Positions 27,491 to 35,269 of a DNA stretch of 64,000 nt are shown piece by piece. Both the position numbers and the translations under genes were made by a program. The DNA is taken from positions 866,339-930,338 of the forward strand of contig NZ_JOOA01000001.1 in assembly GCF_000712055.1 (NCBI RefSeq). The letters are read 5' to 3'. Positions within the stretch are counted from its first letter, which is position 1; every line of letters begins with the position of its first letter. This DNA is from Ruminococcus sp. HUN007 (GTDB taxonomy: Bacteria; Bacillota; Clostridia; Oscillospirales; Ruminococcaceae). The notes under the pieces are model-generated. The model did no database searches. It had not been told where the DNA came from and was given only the letters and a program-made list of their open reading frames with translations.

Positions 27491-27532
27491 AAAAATCCAC
27501 CCGGACTTCCATTAGGTTCGGGTGGATTTTTG
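27491..27532 (+). terminator. Terminator of the small transcript
   Basis: AAAAATCCACCCGGAC pairs with GTTCGGGTGGATTTTT. It ends a predicted transcript of about 200 nt starting near 27333. Confidence 0.85.
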
Positions 27533-27566
27533 CCTATGCAGCAACCATTTCTCCAACATTAAAGCA

Positions 27567-27614
27567 ATTGTAAACCTGCGCATTATACTGTTAAACGGAA
27601 ATTGTAAACCTGCG
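27567..27614. repeat. Two direct copies of ATTGTAAACCTGCG
   Basis: Copies are at 27567-27580 and 27601-27614, 34 bases apart, in a gap without genes (27533-27679). Their role is unknown. Confidence 0.4.
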
Positions 27615-27679
27615 TATTCAGGAAAAATGAGACCCATCAGTTCATAAAAATTTGAATTCTATATTCAATATTATATTGC

Positions 27680-27874
27680 TTACCATACGAAAAAGTTACC
27701 TGTAACTATAGTTTCTTTGGGTTTAGCATTTTCATCAAGAACACCGGCTTTAATCAGTGCTTCCTTCGATACTTTCTTAGCCTCTTCTCTGTCCATCGTT
27801 CTTAGTTTTTCAATATATTACTGCATACCACGAATGTATTCTTCGTGAGTAGGTCTTCTTTTTCTTTCGGCCAT
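27680..27874 (-). pseudogene. Broken copy of the 64-residue KRRP...FFGW small protein
   Basis: The reading frame from ATG at 27874 matches the intact genes at 33779 and 35075 (KRRPTHEEYIRGMQ, then YIEKLRTMDREEAKK and GVLDEN), but codon 19 is TAA where the others have GAA. Without that stop it would be 64 residues ending TGNFFVW. The Gly-to-Val change in the final FFGW also suggests decay. Its upstream 70 bases match those of the other two copies. Confidence 0.75.
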
Positions 27875-27913
27875 TTTACGTTTCTCCTGTAAATACAAAT
27901 ATCCTTTACAACT

Positions 27914-27990
27914 TTATTATACTACATTATCAGCTGAAAATCTATACTGACAATAAAGTTTTCAACATGAATAAAAGCCAGTGGCAATAA
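27914..27990. repeat. Conserved upstream block of the small-protein genes
   Basis: The core TTATACTACATTATCAGCTG plus AAAATCTATA also occurs at 34014-34050 and 35309-35341, each time upstream of a KRRP-family small gene. Read on the minus strand it contains TGTAGTATAAT, an extended -10 element, so it is probably the shared promoter. Confidence 0.6.
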
Positions 27991-28030
27991 CCAGTGGCTT
28001 TTCAGATAAAATTATGTGGGGTCCACTTCA
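27989..28030. repeat. Left direct repeat flanking the nitrogenase-like operon
   Basis: The 42-base block begins TAACCAGTGGCTTTTCAGAT and ends with the sequence GTCCACTTCA. It recurs almost exactly at 33389-33429 with one base missing. The two copies enclose the 5.4-kb operon. Confidence 0.8.
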
Positions 28031-28125
28031 GATTTAATTGTGGCTAGCCCGTGAATAGTAACGGCGATTCGAAAGTGAAGTTTCTGATAAAATATTGAAC
28101 AATGACATTGATGTTATTTCAGTAT

Positions 28126-29463
28126 TTAACCGTGTACAGCGGCCGAGTATATTTTTTCAATAAACTGAAGTGCACCGGAATAGCCGATATAAGTCCTGTT
28201 CAGTACAACCTCTTCCGTTGCTATTGTTCCTACCTCTACAAGTACAGCATTCTTTTCCCTGGCTGCATCCTGTTCCCATGAAGAACCAAGAATAAGCGGT
28301 GTACTGTTTCCGAAATCATACTCTGAAATCTTTTTTTCGATAAGATAACCGTCTTCGATGAAATCAACATTTCCGGTTACGCCTTCAGAAAGTTCATTGT
28401 AAAGTTCTGCAACAGTTTCACGGTACTTTGCAGGAGTATTATCGGAAATTATCTGACCAACAGGTATAAGACCTATCTGGTCGGCAAGGAATCTTGAAAA
28501 GGCAATGTTATAAGCCGCATCACCCACAATAACAAACTTTGACGGAAATCCGAACCAGTACTCTGCAAAAAAGTCTGCAAAATGGTCGAAGAAATAATAG
28601 TACCTCTTTGCTTCACTTTCTATGAACTTTTCAGCTTTTTTATTATCGATACCGGCATATTCAACGACCTGACGTATGAACGCCGTCGTTGCTTCCTCAC
28701 CTACAGGAATTACCGGAATGTGAAGGTACGGCTGGCCGTATTTCTTTTCGAGATGTTCTGCCACTCTCAGACCCAGCCATGGCGAAAGCACAAGGTTGAA
28801 TGCTGCCTTCGGAATGTTCTTCCACTCAGATACACCTGCACTCTCACTTCCGAACAGGACATTTACTTCAAAGCCTGCTCCCTCAAGGATCCTCTTCATC
28901 TCGATAAGATCGCCCCGCCAGAATGTATTGAAATAAGGTGCCCCCATCCACAGGTTTATGAGTTTCTTACGTCTGCGTACGCCCTTTGCTTCTCCTACAA
29001 ACTGATCGATTATTGCAAGTACCACTTCTTCATGTCCCCATAGGTTGTTCCCCTTGAATCCCGGTATCTCAGCATGAACAATGGAATATCCCTTTTCACG
29101 ATACGGTTTTATAACAGCATTCACATCATCTCCCACAAGCTGCGGTGAACATCCTGACAGGACTACAAACAAATCACCCTTCATGATTTTCAGTGCTGAT
29201 TTCACAACACCGTCAAGCTTTTTTGCACCGCCGAAAACTATCTCGTTTTCACCGGAATTGGTTCCGGGAATATCACCGCCTCCGACACCTGACGAACCCT
29301 GAAATCCGTTGCAGAACGACATTGTAAAATACTGCTGGTCCACGCATCCCGGTCCGCAGTTTATTACAGGGACTGCTCCCGGGATCGCTGATACAGTATA
29401 AGCTGCTCCTATAGAGCATGCGTAGTGCGGATGTGTGATCGTTGTATGTTTATTCTTAGCCAT
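28126..29463 (-). CDS. Nitrogenase component 1-like beta subunit (NifK/VnfK/AnfK-like)
   Basis: 445 residues of the oxidoreductase/nitrogenase component 1 family, shorter than NifK (~520). The three P-cluster Cys positions appear kept: C16 (HYACSIGAAY), C40 (NCGPGCVDQQYF) and C105 (LSGCSPQLVGDDV). It would pair with the alpha-like subunit encoded upstream, its stop and start overlapping by one base. No NifH, NifE/N or NifB is nearby. It is not a protochlorophyllide or F430 subunit by context. Expected role: electron-transfer and structural half of a reductase whose substrate is unknown. Confidence 0.85.
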   Translation of the reverse strand: MAKNKHTTITHPHYACSIGAAYTVSAIPGAVPVINCGPGCVDQQYFTMSFCNGFQGSSGVGGGDIPGTNSGENEIVFGGAKKLDGVVKSALKIMKGDLFVVLSGCSPQLVGDDVNAVIKPYREKGYSIVHAEIPGFKGNNLWGHEEVVLAIIDQFVGEAKGVRRRKKLINLWMGAPYFNTFWRGDLIEMKRILEGAGFEVNVLFGSESAGVSEWKNIPKAAFNLVLSPWLGLRVAEHLEKKYGQPYLHIPVIPVGEEATTAFIRQVVEYAGIDNKKAEKFIESEAKRYYYFFDHFADFFAEYWFGFPSKFVIVGDAAYNIAFSRFLADQIGLIPVGQIISDNTPAKYRETVAELYNELSEGVTGNVDFIEDGYLIEKKISEYDFGNSTPLILGSSWEQDAAREKNAVLVEVGTIATEEVVLNRTYIGYSGALQFIEKIYSAAVHG

Positions 29464-31028
29464 CAGTTCTGTTCCTCCTTATCGGATTCATCGAGTATTT
29501 CCGGATGTTTAGCCAGAATAAACGGATCTTTCTGACTCAGCCACCAGTCACTGTACGGAAGCGAGACATGCCTCTTCAGAACCTGATTGAGCTTCCTGCG
29601 GGCCAGTATTTCAAGAACCGCTTCACCCACACGTATGATTCCGTCATAACCTACAGGAAAATGTTCGTCACCTATAGCAAACGAAGGAATTCCCATTCTT
29701 GCAGCATTCGGAGCAAGTCCGTTATGCCGGATGATAATGAAATCAGCCTTAACTCTGCCAAGAAGCGCCGGAAGCTGGAAAGGCTGACACTTGCTTACGG
29801 TGAAATGCGGTATATCACCGTAATTGTCAACAAGAGTCTTCAGTGTATTCTGTTCTTCATATCCACCGTCGTAAACAGGATCGTGGTGGAATACCACTGA
29901 ACCGTCAACTGTAATTCCAAGATCACGAAGTACCGAAATCAGGCCGTGTGCATAGGAAGAGCCTGTAAGCACAAAACCGCAGACACCCTTCAGTTTCTCT
30001 TTCAGTTTTTCGATTTTCGGTCTTACACGTTCATGTTCTGAAGCTATGTATTCTTCGGCTTCCTTTTCCTTTCCTACCTGTGCGGCAACAGCACGAAGCC
30101 ATGCATCAGTTCCGTAAAATCCGTATGGCTGCGGAGCTTTTATCTGAGGTACTCCGTAGGCTTCTTCGAGTGCAGTTGAAAAATATGAGCCAAGAGTATG
30201 ACAGAATGTCGTGGTACATGCCGCTTCAGATGCCTGGGCAAGCTCATCGTAGCTTGCTATATCCATGATGTAATTTACTCTCAGTCCAAGCGGTTTAAGC
30301 ATATCAGTAAAGTAATCGGTACCCCACAGTGCAACTATGTTTATAAGGTCAGGCTGTTTTACAGGCTGCTTTTTTACTATATGTTTAAGTACAGCATGCT
30401 GTGCTATATCAAACCCGGTCGACCAGTGCTTTGAGCGGAATCCTTCACACTGCATAGGCGCAACTGGTATTCCGAGTTCTTCCTCCATCTCTGCAGCTAT
30501 GCTGCCTATATCTTCACCTATGATAGCTGTTGAGCAGCTCATTGAAAAGAAGATAGCCTTCGGAGAGTAACGTTCAAAAGCTTCCCGTGCTGCTTTTCTC
30601 AGTTTTTCAGCCGCACCGAATACCATATCCTTTTCCAGCAGATTGGTATTGATAATATTTATATTGTGAGGTTCAATGCCGCGGCGTTCAAGACCTGCGC
30701 GGAAAGCAAGGTTAAATTCCGGATTTCTGGCTGAACAGCCTATCGGAGAATGCTGTATCAGGACACAGTCACGAATGTTTCCGGCCTGACATGCTGCAAT
30801 CGAATTGGCACACATACTCTGCTGATTAAAAGGCATATTGAGTTCACACAAACGGCAGCCTTCTCCGTTTCTTCCTGCGCCGGGACATCCGCTATTTTTA
30901 AGTGCACGTTCCTCATAACGTGACTGCTCAACAAGTTCTGAAGCTTTACCGTCCCATGAGATTATTGATCCAAGACGCATTTCGCGGTTCTCGATGTTCT
31001 CAAGGTCAAGTCGTATTTTTTTGGCCAT
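29463..31028 (-). CDS. Nitrogenase component 1-like alpha subunit (NifD-like), non-N2-type active site
   Basis: 521 residues from ATG at 31028 (AAAGGA upstream); the ATG at 31061 overlaps the permease. P-cluster positions: C80 (AACQAG), C98 (HSPIGCSA) and C165 (MSCSTAIIGEDI). Cofactor ligand equivalents are C276 (TTTFCHTLGSYF) and H456 (GDEHFPVGYDG). The NifD motif around Gln191/His195 is changed: CEGFRSKHWSTGFDIA has Trp202 and Phe206 at those places, so N2 reduction is unlikely. Extra Cys lie in the N-terminus (C48, C58, C61, C73). Such non-N2 nitrogenase-like enzymes include methylthio-alkane reductases. The binding protein and permease genes in the same operon suggest an imported substrate. 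Confidence 0.87.
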   Translation of the reverse strand: MAKKIRLDLENIENREMRLGSIISWDGKASELVEQSRYEERALKNSGCPGAGRNGEGCRLCELNMPFNQQSMCANSIAACQAGNIRDCVLIQHSPIGCSARNPEFNLAFRAGLERRGIEPHNINIINTNLLEKDMVFGAAEKLRKAAREAFERYSPKAIFFSMSCSTAIIGEDIGSIAAEMEEELGIPVAPMQCEGFRSKHWSTGFDIAQHAVLKHIVKKQPVKQPDLINIVALWGTDYFTDMLKPLGLRVNYIMDIASYDELAQASEAACTTTFCHTLGSYFSTALEEAYGVPQIKAPQPYGFYGTDAWLRAVAAQVGKEKEAEEYIASEHERVRPKIEKLKEKLKGVCGFVLTGSSYAHGLISVLRDLGITVDGSVVFHHDPVYDGGYEEQNTLKTLVDNYGDIPHFTVSKCQPFQLPALLGRVKADFIIIRHNGLAPNAARMGIPSFAIGDEHFPVGYDGIIRVGEAVLEILARRKLNQVLKRHVSLPYSDWWLSQKDPFILAKHPEILDESDKEEQN

Positions 31029-31057
31029 TTTGATTATCCTTTCAGTTATTATTACGG

Positions 31058-31976
31058 TCACTTCCAGCGTAGCAGCCAGTTTTCAAGTTTTTTCACAATA
31101 TTAGTAAACAGAGTTACTATTGTACCCAGAAAAATAATGCCGACCATAATTCTCGTAAAGTTACCGAAGTTGGTATAGTACTGAATATAGAATCCCAGTC
31201 CGCTGTTACCGCCTATCATTTCAGCAGAAGTCAGAAGTATGAACGAGAGCATAAGTCCGATATTGCATCCGTCAAAAATCTGAGGCAGTGAAGCCGGCAG
31301 AAGGATCTTAAACAGCATTGACAGTTTTGATACACACAATACTCTTGCACTGTTCAGCGTCCGTACACTTATGTTCTGTACACCGCTCACTGTTCCGGAA
31401 AGGACCGGAAAAAAAAGCTGTTATAAAAATAACAAACACTGAACAGCTTTTAAAAGTAGGCAGAAGTGCAAGCGAGTACGGAATAAATACTATCGGAGGA
31501 ATAGATCCAAGAAAATTTGTTACCTGTTCGCTTACTTTTCCGATCTGCGTGTTCCATCCCAGAAACAGTCCGGCAGGTATAGCTGTCAGAAGCGCAAGTG
31601 AATAACCTGCAATTATAGTGGACATACTCGACGACAGATCTTTCATAAGTCTTGGAAAATCGTTTAAAAACTGTTCGGCAACTACATCAGGTGCTTTGAA
31701 GATATCCTGAGGAATAACAACGAATTTGGCTGTAAGCAGAGTCCATATACCAAGAAACGAAAAAATCACTCCGAAAACACCATTCTGTGTTCTGTTTTCT
31801 TTATTAAGCGGTTTTGATAACGTCAGAATAATAAAGAGTAATTCGAGCAGCAAAAGCAGAACTTCGGCATATACAGGATCTCCGGCTTTCTTTGTTCTTG
31901 TCGGCAGAAACTGAACCAGAACTGAAGCCAGAAAAATCAGATGCACCGGACTTTTAAGACGTTTCAGTCTAACCAT
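31058..31976 (-). CDS. ABC transporter permease, NitT/TauT type (one apparent frameshift)
   Basis: The corrected protein is ~305 residues with an N-terminal extension of two or three helices before the usual six. The permease loop is SKLSMLFKILLPASLPQIFDG. The frame breaks at the eight-A run 31409-31416 between FVIFITAFF and PVLSGTVSGVQ; deleting one base joins both parts. The start codon overlaps the stop of the binding protein gene (TGATG). No ATPase gene accompanies it. Confidence 0.82.
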
Positions 31977-33040
31977 CAGTCCCTCTCCTTATGATATTCA
32001 ATAAGATATTTATAAACTTCATCATCAGGTGATTCAGCAGCTACCGCGTTTAACGCCCTGCCGTACAGTTCTGCAGACAGACCGCCGGAAATGTCGAATT
32101 CCTTAACAAACCCGATATCAGCAAGCGCTTCATAAAAGTTTGTCATACCGGTTATGTCCGGATCAGGATTGGCTATCTGAGCGTCGTATTCATACGTATC
32201 CTTCTGAAGTGATTCCTCTTCAACGTCTACATATTTCTGAACATCCTTTATTGTTTTGTCATGATCTGTCTGATAGAATCTGTAAGCGCGGATAAGAGCA
32301 CGAAGGAAGGCTTCATATAAATCCGGCTCTTTTTCAAGTGTTGATTTAAGCGCCGCCTGTCTGCAGCATACATGATCTTCAAAATCAGCTACTTTACCGC
32401 TGTTTGAGAGAATAACGTAGCCTTCATCTTCTGCAAGAATACGATAAGGAGCGTAAAGGATTGCTGCATCAATGTCATCATTTTTCAGTGAATTGTATGC
32501 ATCAGCTCCGTCAGCAAATATATTGAAGTGTATCGAATCCTCAAGTCCGAGTTTCTTTGCTGCTGCACGATATACTATGTGACCGGAGTCAACTCCCTCT
32601 ACACCGATATTCTTACCCTTCAGAAGTTCAAGTGACCACTCTTCCTCAGGTATTCCCTTAACAAGCTCCGGTTTAACTATAAGTCCGTGCCCGGCGATCA
32701 TTGCTCCACCGAATACTGTCAGATCATGGCCATCAGCAAGGTACGTGATAAGTTCACTCGACCCGAACGCACCCACATCTATTTTTCCTGATTCCAGAGC
32801 CGCAAGCTCACTGTTGTTTTCACCAAACATTACAAGTTCCGTGTTCAGTCCCTCATCTTTAAAAAATCCTTCTTCTTCTGCAACAAAGTAGAGAAGATGC
32901 CCCGGAGAAGGCAGATATCCGATTTTCAGTACTGTACTGCTGCTATCAGAGCCCCCTGTTCCGGTGCTTTTAGATGAGCAGCCTGTAAGAACTGCCGCTG
33001 TCAGTATTAGAGCCGTAAGCAGCGCTTTTGGTTTTTTCAT
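31976..33040 (-). CDS. Substrate-binding lipoprotein, SsuA/TauA-like, of the nitrogenase-like operon
   Basis: 354 residues. The lipobox LTAAVLTGCSSKS gives a lipidated Cys at ~21. The mature part has the NMT1/NitT fold (KIGYLPSPGHLLYFVAEEEG, then FFKDEGLNTELVMFGENNSE). It is first in the operon with the permease and the two nitrogenase-like subunits. It would deliver the enzyme's substrate or a metal/sulfur compound. It is only distantly similar to the binding protein at 25278, so the ligand probably differs. Confidence 0.9.
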   Translation of the reverse strand: MKKPKALLTALILTAAVLTGCSSKSTGTGGSDSSSTVLKIGYLPSPGHLLYFVAEEEGFFKDEGLNTELVMFGENNSELAALESGKIDVGAFGSSELITYLADGHDLTVFGGAMIAGHGLIVKPELVKGIPEEEWSLELLKGKNIGVEGVDSGHIVYRAAAKKLGLEDSIHFNIFADGADAYNSLKNDDIDAAILYAPYRILAEDEGYVILSNSGKVADFEDHVCCRQAALKSTLEKEPDLYEAFLRALIRAYRFYQTDHDKTIKDVQKYVDVEEESLQKDTYEYDAQIANPDPDITGMTNFYEALADIGFVKEFDISGGLSAELYGRALNAVAAESPDDEVYKYLIEYHKERD

Positions 33041-33099
33041 TTTATTCAGTTCCTTTCATAGTAATCATATGTGTTTACTTTGTTTTGATGACGATTTTA

Positions 33100-33134
33100 A
33101 GTATAGCATAAAACTATAACCCTGTCTAATAGTT
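33100..33134 (-). promoter_or_regulatory. Promoter and AACTAT-N11-ATAGTT dyad of the nitrogenase-like operon
   Basis: On the minus strand: TAGACA (33123-33128), a 17-bp spacer, TATACT (33100-33105). The dyad halves at 33112-33117 and 33129-33134 straddle the -35 box; this spacing resembles a LysR-type T-N11-A site. Confidence 0.6.
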
Positions 33135-33236
33135 ATTTTTTAATATAGATCATAATAAAAAGTGATAACATGATTACATATAAGCAAACTTAAGATAGCG
33201 GCAAAGCTCCCGTGACAGGTGACAGTATGATACAGT

Positions 33237-33354
33237 GCTCACAAACGGTGAGCTGCCGGAGGCAGCTAATTATAGTATCAGGCATCGCGATGCCTGATAC
33301 CTTTTATATGCTGAAAAGGCGGTAATCTCTCATTGTGGAGTGATTACCGCCTTT
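33237..33354. other. Stack of four hairpins upstream of the nitrogenase-like operon
   Basis: In order: GTGCTCAC with GGTGAGC; AGCTGCCGGAGGCAGCT (33251-33267); a perfect 26-bp palindrome at 33275-33300; and AAAGGCGGTAATC with GATTACCGCCTTT (33314-33354), a likely terminator. The region holds no gene. It could be a structured RNA or a palindromic repeat cluster. Confidence 0.5.
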
Positions 33355-33388
33355 GGAATTATTATTATATCCATTTTACTCGAACATT

Positions 33389-33429
33389 AACCAGTGGCTT
33401 TTCAGATAAAATTATGTGGGGTCACTTCA
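33389..33429. repeat. Right direct repeat flanking the nitrogenase-like operon
   Basis: Matches 27989-28030 except for one missing base near the end (GTCACTTCA). At the left copy the block is the second half of a hairpin; here the matching first half is absent. Confidence 0.8.
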
Positions 33430-33455
33430 ACAGAAATCGAAGTACCATATTTGCA

Positions 33456-33680
33456 TCAAGGAGCTTCATAATTTTCTGCAGCCACCTTTTCCCATACTGA
33501 TTTTTCCTGTGAAATATAATCACCATTTGAACGTCCTGAAAGGATACCAAACACTGAATCTACCGATGTTGTTTTCTTGCTGTATCCTTTAAGAAAAACC
33601 ATCAGTTCCTCAAGCTGTTCTTCTGTTAAAGTATCTATTATACTATATGCCATTTCTTTCGTACTCATAAAATCATCCAT
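33456..33680 (-). CDS. Small antitoxin-like protein, 74 residues
   Basis: MSTKEMAYSIIDTLTEEQLEEL then MVFLKGY resembles the N-terminus of RelB/YefM-like antitoxin proteins common in gut clostridia; the tail (NGDYISQEKSVWEKVA) is acidic and probably flexible. No partner toxin is adjacent, so it may be an orphan. ATG at 33680 or 33668 could be the start; neither has a strong ribosome-binding site. Confidence 0.5.
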   Translation of the reverse strand: MDDFMSTKEMAYSIIDTLTEEQLEELMVFLKGYSKKTTSVDSVFGILSGRSNGDYISQEKSVWEKVAAENYEAP

Positions 33681-33778
33681 TTCATTAATTAACTGGATTT
33701 ACTTCTTACTTGTGTTATACTAGCACGAGATCAGGAAGCATAGAATACATTTCATTTATTATATTCATTAACTACCTC

Positions 33779-33973
33779 TTACCAACCGAAAAAATCGCCC
33801 GTCACAATGTTTTCTTTAGCATTTCCGTTCTCATCAAGAACACCGGCTTTTATCAGAGCTTCCTTGGATATCTTCTTTGCCTCTTCTCTGTCCATGGTTC
33901 TCAGCTTATCAATATATTCCTGCATTCCACGAATGTATTCTTCATGAGTAGGTCTTCTTTTTACTTCAGTCAT
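33779..33973 (-). CDS. KRRP...FFGW small protein (64 residues), orphan antitoxin-like copy
   Basis: 64 residues from ATG at 33973, seven bases after AGGAGGA; the in-frame ATG at 33979 touches that box. The sequence begins MTEVKRRPTHEEYIRGMQEY and ends ENIVTGDFFGW. It is ~60% identical to the product at 35075 and to the broken copy at 27680. The helical, charged middle and conserved tail suggest an antitoxin or adaptor. No toxin gene follows this copy. Confidence 0.6.
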   Translation of the reverse strand: MTEVKRRPTHEEYIRGMQEYIDKLRTMDREEAKKISKEALIKAGVLDENGNAKENIVTGDFFGW

Positions 33974-34088
33974 TTCCATTCCTCCTGTACAATACTATTC
34001 GCCTTACATCTATATTATACTACATTATCAGCTGAAAATCTATACTGGCGATACAGTTTTCAACATGAACAAAAGCCAGTGTCAAATA

Positions 34089-34281
34089 AACGCTGCGTAC
34101 TTTTTCGTACTCACGAAGCAGATTTTAACCTGATTATAGCAAAAAATAAAAATCCCGACAGTTCATAAGAATTACCGGGATTTTATTTAAACTACGTATT
34201 TACATGAGTTATGAATTACTTCATAGCCTCTTCAACAGCAACTGCACATGCAACTGTTGCACCAACCATCGGGTTGTTACC
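34089..34281. repeat. Left ~193-bp direct repeat: extra copy of the GGGtGRT gene 3' end and terminator
   Basis: Matches 38302-38497 at about 90%. It holds the CGTAC...GTACTCACGAAG segment, the CCCGG terminator, and 71 bases that encode the last ~24 residues of the GGGtGRT protein on the minus strand, breaking off at 34281. The two copies bound the island 34282-38301. The gap 34282-34466 otherwise holds only AT-rich sequence and GTACT repeats. Confidence 0.85.
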
Positions 34282-34466
34282 TTATTCTGAACACATAAAA
34301 GATATGATTCAAACCGTTCGAATCAGCACCTATCTATCCACGCATTTACGCTATTTCATGATATATCACGCTTCACATAATTCAAATCGGTTCTGGACCT
34401 TTTTTTATTGTATCAGAATACTGACGTACTTTTTTCGTACTCTCTGAGTACGAAATTACCCACCCA

Positions 34467-35081
34467 TTATGGTATTCTGTATTCACTGTTATATGGCATA
34501 GGAGCGAAGTAACCTTTAATGCAGTTAGGGTTTACGATGCATAACTGTACGTGTGTTTTTTCTACAAAGCCTGAACCAGGATACACTTCTTTGCCTTCTG
34601 TAAAAATACCTCTTATCGAATCATATGTTTCAAAATTATTGCGCTTATAATATTTATGAATCTGCTCTATAACAGCACAATCAAGGTTTCTGAGAAGTAA
34701 ATCAGTAGCGGATCTTCCGTTCCTGTTTTTAGGCATTTCATTACCCATCGTTTCGTTATAAGTTTTAAGCAACTCATAACCCAATTGTAAAACGCTTGAA
34801 CTCTGATAATCTGTAAGGTTAAGACAATATCCTAAATCTATAACAGCTCCTACCACACAAGCTTCATCTTTATATCTTGATTTTGCCCAGTCCAACGCAC
34901 GCTCCGGACTGTTTTCCCAAAAATAAATCCCGTTGCCAAGCCAGTCATACTCATTCTCACTGCGCTTTAGATGCTGTCCGCCTTTTACTACTGAATCAAA
35001 TACATCTTTATGGCATCCATGAAAACCAAGAACAAGGTTTGGTAATTTCGAATACATTTCATTACATATACTATTTACCAT
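34467..35081 (-). CDS. Putative ADP-ribosyltransferase-like toxin
   Basis: 204 residues. The N-terminus has GFHGC (~20) and WLGNGIYFWENSPERALDWA (~47-66), the His-Gly and Gly-x-Tyr-Phe pattern seen in PARP-like ART folds; a C-terminal YPGSGFVEKTHVQLCI may supply the third motif. The gene overlaps a small upstream gene by seven bases, the usual toxin-antitoxin layout with the antitoxin first. No signal peptide or membrane helix is present. The fold assignment is by eye and moderate; ADP-ribosylation of a host target is an inference. Confidence 0.55.
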   Translation of the reverse strand: MVNSICNEMYSKLPNLVLGFHGCHKDVFDSVVKGGQHLKRSENEYDWLGNGIYFWENSPERALDWAKSRYKDEACVVGAVIDLGYCLNLTDYQSSSVLQLGYELLKTYNETMGNEMPKNRNGRSATDLLLRNLDCAVIEQIHKYYKRNNFETYDSIRGIFTEGKEVYPGSGFVEKTHVQLCIVNPNCIKGYFAPMPYNSEYRIP

Positions 35082-35269
35082 CCGAAAAAGTCTCCTGTAA
35101 CTATAGTATCTTTCGGTTCACCATTTTCATCAAGTACACCAGTCTCTATAAGTGTTTCTTTTGCAATTTTTTTAGCTTCTTCTTTATCCATGCTTTTGAA
35201 TTCCTGGATATAATCATTAACACTTTTCATTAATTCATCAATAGATGGTCTTCTTTTTACTTCAGTCAT
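35075..35269 (-). CDS. KRRP...FFGW small protein, putative antitoxin to the ART-like protein
   Basis: 64 residues from ATG at 35269 with AGGAGGA upstream. It begins MTEVKRRPSIDELMKSVNDY and ends DTIVTGDFFGW. It overlaps the ART-like gene, so the two are co-translated. The other copies at 33779 and 27680 lack a partner. No DNA-binding motif is seen. Confidence 0.6.
   Translation of the reverse strand: MTEVKRRPSIDELMKSVNDYIQEFKSMDKEEAKKIAKETLIETGVLDENGEPKDTIVTGDFFGW

Noticed and set aside
28126..31028. Reading the operon as a nitrogen-fixation (nifDK) locus
   Set aside because: The NifD Gln191/His195 equivalents are Trp and Phe, and no nifH, nifB, nifE or nifN lies in the window.
33181..33354. 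Riboswitch upstream of the nitrogenase-like operon
   Set aside because: The hairpins lie upstream of the promoter on the operon's strand, so they cannot be in its leader; no known aptamer is recognised.
34211..34447. Open frame across the duplicated gene end as a new gene
   Set aside because: It is the antisense of the copied GGGtGRT 3' end running into AT-rich sequence, without a ribosome-binding site.
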